Assembly (NCBI GenBank): GCA_051453625.1
Contig: JBOZIK010000001.1
Coordinates: forward strand, 242,395,900-242,436,054
DNA: 40,155 nt
Direction of reading: 5' to 3'
From: Welwitschia mirabilis
Taxonomy: Eukaryota; Gnetophyta; Gnetopsida; Welwitschiales
In this document: one piece after another, positions 23,201 to 34,706 of the stretch
Position numbering within the stretch: position 1 is the first letter of the stretch
Layout of the letters: each line of letters opens with the position of its first letter
Notes under the pieces: generated by a model
Seen by the model: only the letters and a program-made list of their open reading frames with translations
Told to the model about the DNA's origin: nothing
Databases searched by the model: none
Made by a program: the position numbers and the translations under genes

Positions 23201-23804
23201 AGTTTGAAGCATGAATTTTGTATTAAAAAATAAATCTTTTTTTATTTTTATTTTTTAATTAATTTTTTATAGTAACTTCTATAGTTTATAGGTTTCTTGT
23301 AATGTGTATTTATTTGGAGACCTAAATTTATATGCTAGATTATCTAGTAAGTGTTGCACTACTAAATTGTATGTATTTGATAGGGTATCTTGAGTAGTTT
23401 TGTAGGACATTAGATAGGTTTATGATAAGTTTTGATAATAATGGAGAGTTAAGGTAAATGTTACAAAAACATGTGATCTTCATTAAATTTAATAGCATTT
23501 AAAGCAATTTACAATACTTCTTATCTAAAGAAATAATACTGCAAATAAAGAGTCTAATGTAACACATGAAATATCTTAAAAAAGCCTATCATTCATCTCA
23601 TCATCTAGACAATGGTACAGATCATAGAAACACTTAAACAAAGGAGGATGCTTACTAGATAAGATCTAACAACTAATGTGGAATACATATGATGTGGTAT
23701 CATCTCTTGTGATGTCTAGATGGCTAGCAGAACAACACCTAAAAATAATGCTTCATCAAACTTCATCAAAATCTAGCCATTTGTCTCACACTTTCTTATG
23801 TGGT
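20272..23804. other. Unassigned 3.5-kb AT-rich stretch
   Basis: No protein family, RNA or paired termini recognised. A slightly less degraded part lies at 21040-21260, where the plus strand reads DDDDKETLDLTNQGN then GHPSIVLGLPLV, which may once have been coding but matches nothing I can name. Plus-strand open frame 22706-22945 (79 codons, hydrophobic) has no support as a gene. Confidence 0.3.
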
Positions 23805-23977
23805 TGTTAGGATTTTTTATGTGTTTATTAGTCTTTTTTGATTTTGGTGTCTATTTTGTAATAAATACCTCCTTTGCCCTCAACTCTATTTTTCATATTC
23901 ATTTGTACTAGAAATTCTCATTATAAGAGATCAAAGGGCTAGAGGTTCATCCATTATTATTACAAAGGGAATTCTTC
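23805..23977 (+). repeat. Candidate short LTR (copia or TRIM type)
   Basis: Begins TTGTTAGGATTTTTTATG, a common copia/TRIM LTR start, contains TAATAAATACC as a TATA- or polyadenylation-like word, and ends just before a good primer-binding site. About 170 bases is within the TRIM size range. Internal CA end is worn (..ATTACA lies 14 bases before the site). No partner LTR was found in the window. Confidence 0.4.
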
Positions 23978-23978
23978 C

Positions 23979-23991
23979 TTGGTATCAGGCT
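23979..23991 (+). other. tRNA-Met-type primer-binding site
   Basis: TTGGTATCAGGCT, one base short of the typical TTGGTATCAGAGCT. It marks the start of an internal region of an LTR element reading plus. What follows (23992-24529) has no readable coding sequence. Confidence 0.55.
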
Positions 23992-24529
23992 GTGTATCCT
24001 TCATTAAAGCATAGCTACTTTTTAACACAGTTGTTAGTTCACTTTTATTTGAAACTCTATTTTCCTTTTTATATTTTTTATGTGCATATCCCTTATGGTT
24101 TATGTTAATTTTGATTTTATGATAGTTTCTTTGATGATATAAATCATGAAAGCAACCTTTATTAAGGTTGAAATTATTAGTTTAGGTGTATCACATTTCA
24201 TTTTCTAGATTAGCTTTACATTATTTTTATATTTTATTTGATGTACCTGATAGCGTAGGTTGGTCGTGATTAGGTTATGATTTTTCATAATTAATCTAGT
24301 TTATATAGGGTTGATCTCTATGACAAGCTAATTTAATAATCAGATAGAAGTTTCATTTAGCTAGTGTTACATTTTATTTTCATAGTATATTCATTTGCAT
24401 TGTTATTATTCTTCTTTAAGGTTACATAGTGTTTCATTTTTTAAATTAATTCTCTTTCTTCTCACCTATACCTTTAATGGGATTATGACATTTGGGTTAC
24501 TCCCATCTATATTAGTGTATTGCGTTATT

Positions 24530-24648
24530 CAAAATCTATATTTTTATGATTTATAGGATTCGTTTGACGACATAATGTTTGCATAAATATGCACCACAAA
24601 ATCTATATATTTGTGATTTATAGGATTTTTTTGAGGACATAAAGTTTG
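24530..24648. repeat. 67-bp tandem duplication upstream of gypsy gag
   Basis: CAAAATCTATAT.TTT.TGATTTATAGGATT then a GA.GACATAA.GTTTG block occur at 24530 and again at 24597. Lies in the leader region before gag, where plant gypsy elements carry untranslated sequence. Confidence 0.8.
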
Positions 24649-24797
24649 GTCGACTATGAACTTAACCTAGGTATGCATAGCATAACATACATAAAATATT
24701 TCAAGAGTTGAATAAGAAGATTTTTCTACATTATAGTTTAGAAGAAAATTATTTTAATACAATATTAAATCCATTACATAAATAGAAATAGGTTACT

Positions 24798-25420
24798 TTA
24801 CCTAATCCTCCTATTGTTATCAGAACCTCTACTATTCTTGTAAACCCAAACACTAATCTTACTCTTAAAGGACTTATTATAAATAAGAAATATAAAATTC
24901 AAAACCCTTGTGACCTACCTCTTAATAATAATGTCAAGTTACAAAATTTAAATGCTTGGCCTATTTTTAATGGAGAAAACAATGAAGATCCCTTACAATA
25001 TACAGCTAACATCAAATAATTAGTACTACTTCTGAAAATGGTAAAAGATGAATTAGTGATCATACTTATATGGTTATTTTTCCTATCCCTTTAAAAGAAA
25101 AAGCTAAACTATGGCTAAGAAATATTTCACATAAAATTTTTAAACATGAAGCCCAAAAAAAAAAGAAGAACAAGTAACGAATTTCCAATAATAACCTAGT
25201 AAAGATTATGCCTCCACTTATAAGAAATTTTTTGTTGCCATACATTCTAACCCTATAGATGATTTCACTCAAGAAGAATTACTAAATCACTTCTATAGTC
25301 AACTTAATAGTCAAACAAAATAACTTGTATATTTTTCATGTGATGGAAACTTGATAAATCTTACTTTAGAAAATTCATGAAGATTATTAGAAAAACTTAT
25401 AGATGTAAGTTAAACATGAC
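24798..25420 (+). pseudogene. Gypsy gag remnant
   Basis: Reads NPPIVIRTSTILVNPNTN, then LNAWPIFNGENNEDPLQY, KEKAKLWLRNISHKIF, and after frameshifts DDFTQEELLNHFYSQLNSQT, stop, LVYFSCDGNLINLTLENS. These follow the Retrotrans_gag pattern: (F.G...EDP..H), (L...A..WL..L), then the FY.GL...TR..VDAA.GG.L...T..EA segment. Several stops and at least two frameshifts. Minus-strand open frames over 25066-25595 are opposite-strand shadows. Confidence 0.85.
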
Positions 25421-25624
25421 CTAAACCAACATCTAATGAAAATTGTATAGTAGGTAAAATTATAAAAAATCTTAAGGAAGTGAAATAAAAAAAGGAGGAA
25501 ATTAAAATAAAAAAAGAACCAACAAATGTCATTAAGGATTTCATAAAAATGTCAGAAAAAACACACTCAGATGATCTTAGATGCAAAGATGACAACTAAG
25601 AAGAGTATGGTTGTGATTTTATCT

Positions 25625-25666
25625 TGTGATTTATGTTAAGACAAGTACCATGTAATAAAAGATTAT
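25625..25666 (+). pseudogene. Gypsy gag zinc knuckle, worn
   Basis: Reads CDLC, stop, DKYHVIKDY, with CX2CX4HX4C spacing. The last Cys is Tyr (TAT, one change from TGT) and a stop lies in the first spacer. This is the RNA-binding knuckle at the gag/pol boundary. Confidence 0.7.
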
Positions 25667-26592
25667 TCTTTACTACCAACTTGCAAATAAAAATTTATAA
25701 AGATGTGTGTGCATTCAATCATAGGTCTTCAAACTTTAGAAACTAAAATTAAAATCAAAATCAAAACTAATTTCAACCTAGAATGAGTGGAGAATCAAAC
25801 TTTTAATCTTTTGAGAACAAATTTAAGAATTTCAAGAAAATCATACAAATTTTCAATTACTTAGGAATAGACTTGAGAATGCTAATTTAAAAAAAAAAAC
25901 TTAAACTTTCAACTTGGAAACTCAAATTATCAAACAAATACATCAAACTCACAAAATCAAAATGATTAACTTAGGAATTCTATTGATGAGTTAAAAAAAA
26001 TCTAAAGATAAAACAAATTTAGACATTGAAAATCTTATTAATTTTCTTCAATAAACAATGCTTACTAATCAAGACTATAAGGGTTACTTAAAGCACAACC
26101 TTTAACAAATCCTAACAAAGTAATAAAAGATTGTAAGGTTGTGATAAGAAGTGGAAATGATACAAACCTTTCTACCCATGAGGCTTTACCTTCTTAAAGT
26201 AATAAGAATGATAAAGAAGAAGAGGATATCGAAATCTTAGAAAATCATACTTTCCCTTATCCTTTAAATGATAATAAGAAAAATTCTTTTTAAGATAAAG
26301 GTAAGGAACCTATGACTCCTTGGCTTGATAGATTAAATACTAAATATTTTAAAGCCTTAATGTAAATTATCAGCATAAATTTATCATTTTAGAAACTCTT
26401 ACAAGAAAATCCTAAATATTATACGTTATAAAAATATCTCATTAGGAGAAAAAAAATAAACAAACTATACCTAGTAAAGTCTTCCTGAACTACTCTATAA
26501 CCAACTTAGTTTTATAAAAATGGATAAAGTTTAAAGATCTAAGGGCATTAATAGTTAGTATCATATTAGAGGAAAATAAAATAATAAAGAAA

Positions 26593-26985
26593 GCCTTAAT
26601 CAATAGAGGAGTTAGTATTAATATTATTCCTTTACATATTTATTAATAATTAAGTTTGAAAGGTAGAATTAAGCCTATAAGAATTATCTTAGAATTAGTA
26701 AATACATTAGTGAGGAAACCTTTAGGAGTAATCACATAGTTAGTGATTTAAACTAAAAAAGTATTTTATCCTATAGATGTAATTGTAATTAAAGTTAAGC
26801 ATAACAAAGGTTATCCACTACTTTTAGGTAGAGCTTTTTTTATAATAGCCCATTGTATTATCAATACAAGAATAGGAATGATGGATTTTCACTTAAAAAA
26901 TAAGAAGTTAACCATTATATTTTTAGATACCATTAAAAAGGATTTAGGTGATGAGTTGAATATTTAAGAAGAAATTAAGCCAAGT
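26593..26985 (+). pseudogene. Gypsy aspartic protease remnant
   Basis: Reads INRGVSINIIPLHIY at 26599-26643, where the family has (D.GAS.N..P...Y): the catalytic Asp is Asn (AAT at 26602-26604). It continues KPIRIILELVN, FYPIDVIVI and GYPLLLGRAFFIIAHCIINT, matching the retropepsin β-strands and the flap-distal LLGR.FL block. Stops interrupt it. The stretch 25.67-26.59 kb upstream is asparagine- and lysine-rich linker without motifs. Confidence 0.85.
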
Positions 26986-27389
26986 ATATTTCTATGGCAT
27001 CGTCCACTTAAAGAGAGATGTTAATGCTTTATGATCAACTCAACTATGAGAATTTATGAATTGACTATTTTGATCAAAAGAGTAGAAAAACTAAAACTAC
27101 AAACTATGAAAACGTCCAAAATTTGAACAAAACTGGGATTTATTATTTGAGGGAGGTTGTCCACTATGGTCGTCTAGATGGCAGTTTAAGACGATAATTA
27201 ATTTTGAGAAAAATTAAATAAAAATTAAAAATATGAGTTTAAATCTAAAACCTTTACTCAGTGAACTAAAATATATCTTTCTATGTAATGATCAAAATAA
27301 ACTTTTAATAATAAACTAGAATATTTTTCCTCGATAAGAATTAGGTTTAATCTTACTTTTGAAATCTAAGGTTAATAAGTTTGTTTGGT

Positions 27390-28260
27390 CCCATAAAGAT
27401 TTAACAGCCATTTCTACCTTCATTATTCAACATAAAATATACCTTGAGGATAATGCAAAACCTATTTAGTAACCTTAATTTAGACTGAATCTAGCACTTA
27501 AACAATTTATAAAGAATGAAATCATTAAAATAATGGATGTTGAAATTATTTATGCCATATTTGATAGTGAATGGATTAGCTCTTTGATGCTAGTACCTAA
27601 GAAATGTGGGAAGTGAAGAATGTGTTTTTATTTTAGAAAATTAAATGAAGTAACCAAAAAATACCATTATCCTTTACTTTTCCTTGATGATATACTTGAT
27701 AGAATTTAAGGACATGCCTCTTATTACTTTCTTGATGGGCATAGTGGATAGGATTAGGTTTGTATTACTAGTAAAGATTAGACTAAAACTACTTTTACCT
27801 CATATTTTGAAACTTTTTCCTTTAGACATATATATTTTTGAGTTTGCAATCCTCTTGGTACCTTTTAATGTGAAATGATGGACATTTTTTGTAATATATT
27901 AAAGGATTTAATTGAAATTTTTATAGATGACTTCTAAATTTATGATAAAAACCTCAAAAAAATCTTAGAAAGGTTAAAGAAAGTCCTTGATAGATGTATT
28001 AACAATGGTCTACATTTGTATTGGGAGAAGAATTTCTTTTTAGTTGGTAATAGAATTATATTAGATCATCACATTTCTAATAAAGGAATTATAATAAACC
28101 CTGAAAAAGTAAGTATAATTAAAAACATAACTCCTCCAACAATTGTAAAACAAGTTTGATCTTTCTTTAATTATTTTGCTTTTTATCATCATCTTATCTA
28201 AGATTATACTAAAGTTTGTAAACTCCTTTACTTGTTATTTAAAAAAAAAAAGATAAATTT
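27390..28260 (+). pseudogene. Gypsy reverse transcriptase remnant
   Basis: Reads KDLTAISTFIIQHKIYLEDN, then NEIIKIMDVEIIYAIFDSEW, LMLVPKKCGK, FYFRKLNEVTKKYHYPL, FLDGHSG (catalytic Asp 27734-27736 kept), then a stop, and FIDDF at 27920-27934, the YxDD-box in its Athila-like F-x-DD form, still with both Asp. Then LERLKKVLDRCINNGLHLYW and GIIINPEKVSIIKNITPPT. Stops and frameshifts break the protein. A 64-codon frame at 27684-27878 lies out of register with RT and is not real. Confidence 0.92.
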
Positions 28261-28359
28261 AATTAGAATGAATATTGTCGACTTGATTTTGATATACTTA
28301 AAAGAAAATTCTCTTCTACACTTAACGTAATGTGACTTGATTAAAATAAATATTTTAAA

Positions 28360-28770
28360 TTAACATGTAATTCTAGTAACATTACCATGGATAGGGTTCT
28401 TGGAAAAAAATATGAAAATGATTTTAAAGTTATATACTATCATAGTAAAACTTTATCTAAAGTGAAAATGAATTATATGACTACTGAAAAAGAAATATTA
28501 GAAATAATATTTTACCTTCATATGCTTAGAAATTATCTTTTAGGCTTTCATATAAATGTTTATAATGACTATGTAGCAATTAAATACCTTATAATCAAAA
28601 AAGATTGTAGTGCTAAATTCATTAGATAGATCCTCCTTATGCAAGAATTTAATTTAATCATAATTAGTAAAGTAGGAAAGCATAATAGTATAACATATCA
28701 TTTGTCATGTTTTTCTCCTTTTCTTAATGATTTTATGATTAATAATTATTTTCTAGATGAATAAATTTTT
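28360..28770 (+). pseudogene. Gypsy RNase H remnant
   Basis: Begins LTCNSSNITMDRVLGKKYEN, where the family has TCDAS...GAVL.Q; the first catalytic Asp is Asn. The open frame 28387-28629 continues VIYYHSKTLSKVKMNYMTTE, KEILEIIFYLHMLRNYLLGF and VYNDYVAIKYLI, all conserved gypsy RNase H blocks (Y.SK.L...E.NY...EKE.LA...A...R.YL.G, then TDH..LKYL). After a stop it reads ILLMQEFNLIII and the worn HLS end. Confidence 0.92.
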
Positions 28771-28869
28771 GTCATATCTTTTACTCATCTTTTTCATTTG
28801 TATGATAACATAGTTAATTATCTTATTATCATAAAAATACCACAACATTAAACTCACAGTCAAAGAAAA

Positions 28870-29907
28870 TTTTTTCTTCATAGAATAGGTGATTATGAAT
28901 GGATAGAGCCACATCTTTACCATAGGTGCAAAGACCAAATCATGAGAAAATGTGTGCCTGAATGGGAAAAATTATATATCTTTCATCTTTAGCATGGTGG
29001 TATTTGTAGATATTATTTTAGTGGACAGAAAATAGATATGAAAATTCTTCACTCTAGTTTTTTAGTCTACTCTTTTTAAGACTCTTTTGATTTTATTAGA
29101 AGGTATGATACTTGTCAATGATATGGTAGTCTTATTCATTATGAAGAAATGGCACTTAAATCTATTTTTTAATGTGAACCTTTTAATTATTGGAAAATTA
29201 ATTTTATAGGCCCTATTCAACCACCTCATCATGATAAGAACTACATCTTAATGGCTATTAATTATGTTACTAAATTAGTTGAAGTTGTTTCTACTTCTAT
29301 GAACAAAGCCTGAACTATTTGTACTTTTCTTAGAACTCATATTTTTAATGTTTTGGTTTTTCTACGATTTTCATTAGTGATCACATAACTCATTTTATTA
29401 ATCAACTTTGGAAGCTTCTTTTATCCATTGGAATTGAACATAGAGTAGCTTGTGCTTCTCATCTACAAACTAATTGTCAAGTTAAAAATGAAAATAGGAA
29501 AAATTAAGAAAATGTTATAAAAACTTGTCTCTATTAATAAAAAATCTTGGACTTCTAAGCTTAATGATGTTTCTTGGGCTTACTATACTAGTTGGCATAA
29601 TTCTCTTGGTTTTTCACCTTGTAAACTTGTATATTAAAAAGTTTGTGTTTTACTTGTAAATGTATGTTATAACTCTTATCATTCTTCTCATCAATGTAAT
29701 CTTTATACTTTCATAATAATCTTAAACACAAATTGACACAACTTGATCACCTAAATGAAAAACATACTTGAGATATACATCATTAACTCATTTTCAAATC
29801 CCAAGCTAAGTTCAAACATAATAGAAAATTACTTCATAAAAAGTTTAAATCTTGTCAACTTATCCTTTTATATGATACTAGAATACATCTTTTACATAAC
29901 AATTTAA
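28870..29907 (+). pseudogene. Gypsy integrase remnant, main part
   Basis: Reads KDQIMRKCVPEWEKLYIFHL and YDTCQ (worn HHCC zinc domain), KINFIGPI (first catalytic Asp replaced by Asn), NYILMAINYVTKLVEVVST, ISDHITHFINQLW (second Asp kept), HLQTNCQVKNENRK (Glu of QVE replaced by Lys), then SWTSKLNDVSWAYYTSWHNS and GFSPCKLVY. It stops at about LHLLHNNL, 29,907, where the insertion begins. Two of the three catalytic residues are lost. Confidence 0.92.
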
Positions 29908-30125
29908 TACTACCAAAAATGTAGGTTTTTAATAAGTTCTACAAATACCTTAAAAGGACTTAAAAAATTATTTTAAATGCTTTTAAGTTGTTTCTTCACG
30001 AAATGCCTTAAATAGCATTACCTTAAAAGGCTACATGATTTTAAGGTATTTCTAAGGAATTCAAATAAAAATGCCTTAAAAGTTATTTTGATGCATTTTA
30101 CAAAATAAACTCCTCAAAAGGTACA
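29908..30125. repeat. Left end and subterminal repeats of CACTA-like insertion
   Basis: CCTTAAAAGG or part of it at 29948, 30006, 30021, 30074 and CTCCTCAAAAGG at 30110, and TTAAGG at 30041. Their mixed orientation and short spacing match the transposase-binding subterminal repeats of CACTA elements. Confidence 0.6.
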
Positions 30126-33098
30126 ACTAGGGAAAAAAATTACACTAAAAATTTATTTTCAATTAATAAAACTAACACTATTATTATTATTTTTAACCAA
30201 AGTACAATACTAAGGTTAGGGCTTGAATTTCCTTAACTTGCTAGTGCTATCACTTATTTTTTTAAAGATTAGAAAATAAAGAATGTTATAGAATCAACAT
30301 GTTAGCACTATCAATATAATCTAATGTGACTGAATTTATTGGTTATTGTTGGTGCCATATGACATGGGGAATTTTAAGAATAATTCTTTGAAAAGAAAAA
30401 GTAACCAGGTTTCAGGTCTGAGATAGTAGGAATAATTATCCTGAGACTTTCTTAAATCCATGATACCAAAACCCAAAAAAAGACATGTCTTCATTTTGCT
30501 AATCATGAAGCTATTTAGAGATTTAATTGGGGGAACAACTACCTAATTTTGACAGTCTCTCCATCAATTTCATATAGCTAAGAAAATAATGAATTAAATG
30601 TAAGTAAATACATGCATTACTCAAGCACTAAATAAACTTCTTTCAATGTAATTAATATAATTTTGAAACTAAAACATTGTGCATCCACTCAATCTAGAAA
30701 CCATCACTGAGTGACTTGTAGACCACTTAAATAAATACTATAATTCAAAAACTAAAACACTAGTTATGGACTCCCCATTCCACTACAACTACTAGGATTA
30801 AATACACACACTGTAAAATTAGCAAGAACAAAACCAAAAACTAATTTAGGCAATGTCTAGCACACTAGAAAATGGACAAGAATGAGATCAAAAACTGATC
30901 TCGGCAATGTTTGAAACCTTAGAAAAAGAATACAAGGGCTTTAAAACAGAGCAAGTAGACTTCTAAGAATTAGAAAATCCTCAAATAATAATCTTATAAA
31001 CTTGTGTCAGAGAACATAACAAATGTATTACATCTTTATTTAAAAAGCCTACTTTAAAACATGTATTCACAACACTTTGCATTAATCTACTTCAAAGAGT
31101 TTTAGGCTTTACCTGCCTCAACTTACAAAAAACACAATATATAAAAATGTAGATCAACTTACAATAAAAAAATGTTTCCATTATCAGCTTCATCGCCTTT
31201 AATATCTTTGTATGAGGGGTTAGTGTGATAACTTTATTCTACATTTCAAACATAATATATAAGAATTCTCATCCTTTAAAGTAGTATCCTATTAATTTCA
31301 ATAAGAAACAAAGCTTATTAAAGAACAAGCATGTTTAATAAGAAAACAGAGCTAAGATTGTTTAAACTCACTAGCCATGTTTTTTTGGCCCTGGAAGCTT
31401 TCTGGAATCTCTTCCTCTATCTAAGGTTCAACCAAAAAAACCATATCAATAGTTAAAAAATTCATATACCTTAAAGCTAGATGTAACTTGGCAGTAAAAG
31501 TGGTGGATAATCCAATGTCAATATCAATATCCATATATAGGTCCTTTAATGTAATGGCAAGTCAGTGCCATTACAAAATGTACTCTCAGTTACAAAATCA
31601 CCAAACCCTTCATGTAGTATACAAATCCTTCATGCAATACTCATCTTGAGGTTAATAAGTCTATCCTCGTAGCAAACTTACTTGGTAATACAATGAAGGC
31701 ATCAAAACTCTTCATCATCATGTGTATGATAGAAATCGTTTCATCAAAACATTGGCTCTGAAGTGACCATTGTGGAGGATGTTTCTATGGAGACATCATC
31801 ATGACTAGGGGCTACTCCTTAAACAGGGAGCGTAATGATCAGATCATTGATAGAAACTATTACAATGGTTCCATAGGCATATTTTCATAGTTGTAAATAT
31901 CAATAATGAACTCATCTCGGTTATGGAAGAATAGCTGATTTATATGTATTCACCCCTCTTCTACTATTCTCTTTACATACTTTATGCCTGTCTCCTATAG
32001 CCTTTCCTTTACTGCCTACATGTCTTCACACTATATATCCCACAACGAGATAAAATATAAACATTCAAACTCAAACTGTGAGGATGCATTATGCAAAGAA
32101 AGAAACATGCATGACATGAAAGTGGAAAATGTTATGGATGCATGTGGGATAAATATAAATGCTTTTTCAAGAATTAGTTATGGACATTGCATTTTACATG
32201 GCTTTAGATTTAAATATGATTAACATATGCTTATGTATACTATGATGAATTTTTTTAGTTAAAAGACATCAAGATGTCTCTTTAGAGACTATAGTAATAA
32301 ATTTCATTACTCTATGTTTGTTAATTTTGGGGATTTTGTAATTGTTTTAATGGTAAGTTAGTACCTTTTCAAGAAGACATGTAGCATAGTTCCTAATAGT
32401 GGCCTTAACAATCTAAGGTCCTTTTACAATTTGATTCATAATTTTAAAACTTAAGTCACAAAAAGTATCATTCTCATGAATAAAATGATAAAACAAAGAC
32501 TCAAATAATATTGGATCTTTTGTAATAAAATAAAATGCATCACTATAGTTATAGAAATATGGAACTTTCAAATTCACAGTAAATGTAAAGGACTTGAGTC
32601 CTACACCATTGGAATTCATCTTTCTTAACAAGGCCATGACTCTACCATCTTTTAAAGTAAGGATATGATCAAGCTTTGAACTAGATAACCTTAACTAATT
32701 GACTTCCAATAGTTCTAAAAGGTAATCAACCATAGGAACTTTTTATTTTTGAGATAAATAATTCAGACTTTCAATGTTAAAAAGGCTTTCAGGAGAGGAT
32801 CAGAACAATGAGATTGTATGGAAAAGTTTTAAAAAAGATCATATAACCATCATCACTATAATAGTATAGCCTACTCTTTGCTACTTAAGACCCCCTGTAT
32901 GTATTCTTCATTTCATTCCTATAGGAAAATGTACAAGGAGGGAGGAAAAAAATATAAAGAATCACTTACCATTCATTTCTTTTATAGCATTTTCAGCATC
33001 CTAAAATAAACATGATTTCACCATTTTTTAGATAACTAATGATTTATATGACAATATTAATAAGTAAAAACAATTCCTATTGGAAAATTAAAAAGCAT
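30126..33098. other. Unassigned cargo of the insertion, left part
   Basis: Base composition is less extreme than in the retrotransposons around it, but no family could be named. Minus-strand open frame 32413-32637 (74 codons, starting MALLRKMNSNGVGLKSFTF, with upstream in-frame sequence to about 32720) reads like worn protein sequence, possibly helical repeats. Plus-strand frame 31984-32223 (79 codons) has no recognisable motif. Transposase or another captured fragment are both possible. Confidence 0.35.
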
Positions 33099-33546
33099 NN
33101 NNNNNNNNNNNNNNNNNNNNNNNNNNNNNNNNNNNNNNNNNNNNNNNNNNNNNNNNNNNNNNNNNNNNNNNNNNNNNNNNNNNNNNNNNNNNNNNNNNNN
33201 NNNNNNNNNNNNNNNNNNNNNNNNNNNNNNNNNNNNNNNNNNNNNNNNNNNNNNNNNNNNNNNNNNNNNNNNNNNNNNNNNNNNNNNNNNNNNNNNNNNN
33301 NNNNNNNNNNNNNNNNNNNNNNNNNNNNNNNNNNNNNNNNNNNNNNNNNNNNNNNNNNNNNNNNNNNNNNNNNNNNNNNNNNNNNNNNNNNNNNNNNNNN
33401 NNNNNNNNNNNNNNNNNNNNNNNNNNNNNNNNNNNNNNNNNNNNNNNNNNNNNNNNNNNNNNNNNNNNNNNNNNNNNNNNNNNNNNNNNNNNNNNNNNNN
33501 NNNNNNNNNNNNNNNNNNNNNNNNNNNNNNNNNNNNNNNNNNNNNN
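33099..33546. other. Assembly gap, 448 Ns
   Basis: Unknown sequence inside the insertion. The edges share no overlap. The apparent 174-codon frame across it (33039-33563) is made of Ns. Confidence 0.99.
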
Positions 33547-34706
33547 TGCCTATTGATTTCTAAAAGAAAAAAACCAAACCTGACCTACCCAATTTTTAAT
33601 CCCACATAACCTGTGCATCACTGTGTATTCAACATGTAAAATTCAAGATAGAATTCTTGATAATGATAAAATAATTTTAGCATTTCAACTTTTAAAAGAA
33701 CATTTAGATACAAATAATATTGGAAGAGAGTCTTAAAATGAGAACTTATTGATCTAAAGTCTATATATACAGATTTATACTTATGATATGCTAGGGTATA
33801 TTGACAAGCAAGGATAAAGGTTTGCATCTGTAACCTCTACACTTAAGTCTCCAAAACAAATGCTGAAATGCCCTATAAACAAAACATGTATTACACTCAA
33901 ATATAATCATATAGTAAAGCATATAGCAATAGTATAAATTGAGTGATAAATATCCATAAAATACAATAATTTTAACCTATGGTATCTTCTCTTTGCCTGG
34001 TTGTAAATTCCTAATTAACCTTAATTGGCTGGCCAAATCTACACAATCAAGACATAAATGATGATAAACATAAGAGTTGGGTATGATATTATAAGTATTA
34101 GTGGTGCTTTTACCATAAAAGTGTTAATAATTTTAACATAAAATCCATACCTTAGTTAACATCCTTAATACCTTTCAAAGAAGCAACAACACTTTAATGC
34201 ATGTTACTCTTATCTAGTACATGGATATGTTTTATTGTTAAATGTGAAATGACTTAATCTAAGTCTATGACTTGTGTTATAAGATTATTTACTTAACTCC
34301 ACTCAAAAAACAAAATGGACTATAACTTATAACAGCTTTCAAAGTGTTCCCAAGAATTTACTTTGTCCAAAAAACAACATATAGACTACAACTTATAAGA
34401 ACTTTCAAAGTCTTCACAAAACATAATCCATAATTTAAAGATGTAATGATAAATTCCACTAAAAATTAGGAAAAAAAATTAAAAAAAAAACACCAAACCC
34501 TTGTAGGTTGAATTTTCATAGACTTTCCAAAGAATAATCAATATTTAAGACATTTAGCCTATTTTTTTTTTATGTAGGATTGATCATCTAGAAATGCACC
34601 TCCTTCAGTCATCACTTAAATCCCCTTGTAAGATCCTCTCCACTCCATTTTTCTTACATAAAATCATTAGTCATCACTCTTCAGCCATTGCTGGTTACCA
34701 ATCACC
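33547..34706. other. Unassigned cargo, middle part
   Basis: Apart from the 64-bp duplication listed separately nothing is recognised. The last 110 bases turn C/T-rich and less AT-rich on approach to the receptor-like protein fragment and may be its 5' untranslated region. Confidence 0.4.
34303..34421. repeat. Imperfect 64-bp tandem duplication
   Basis: CAAAAAACAA.AT..GACTA.AACTTATAA.A.CTTTCAAAGT.TTC.CAA recurs at 34303 and about 34366. It lies upstream of the receptor-like protein fragment. Confidence 0.7.

Noticed and set aside
27684-27878. 64-codon frame within the gypsy RT
   Set aside because: Out of register with the RT reading, which carries the LDGHSG and FIDDF motifs in other frames.
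29908-30125. Reading the CCTTAAAAGG region as the gypsy 3' LTR
   Set aside because: The same repeats occur inverted at 37.3-37.57 kb and integrase coding continues beyond, so they are ends of an insertion.
31385-31430. Minus-strand RKLPGPKKHG, like the proline-rich hinge of cytochrome P450
   Set aside because: A single short match with no other P450 motif (no heme Cys or EXXR region) nearby.
33039-33563. 174-codon open frame
   Set aside because: Almost all of it is the N gap; only about 20 real codons.
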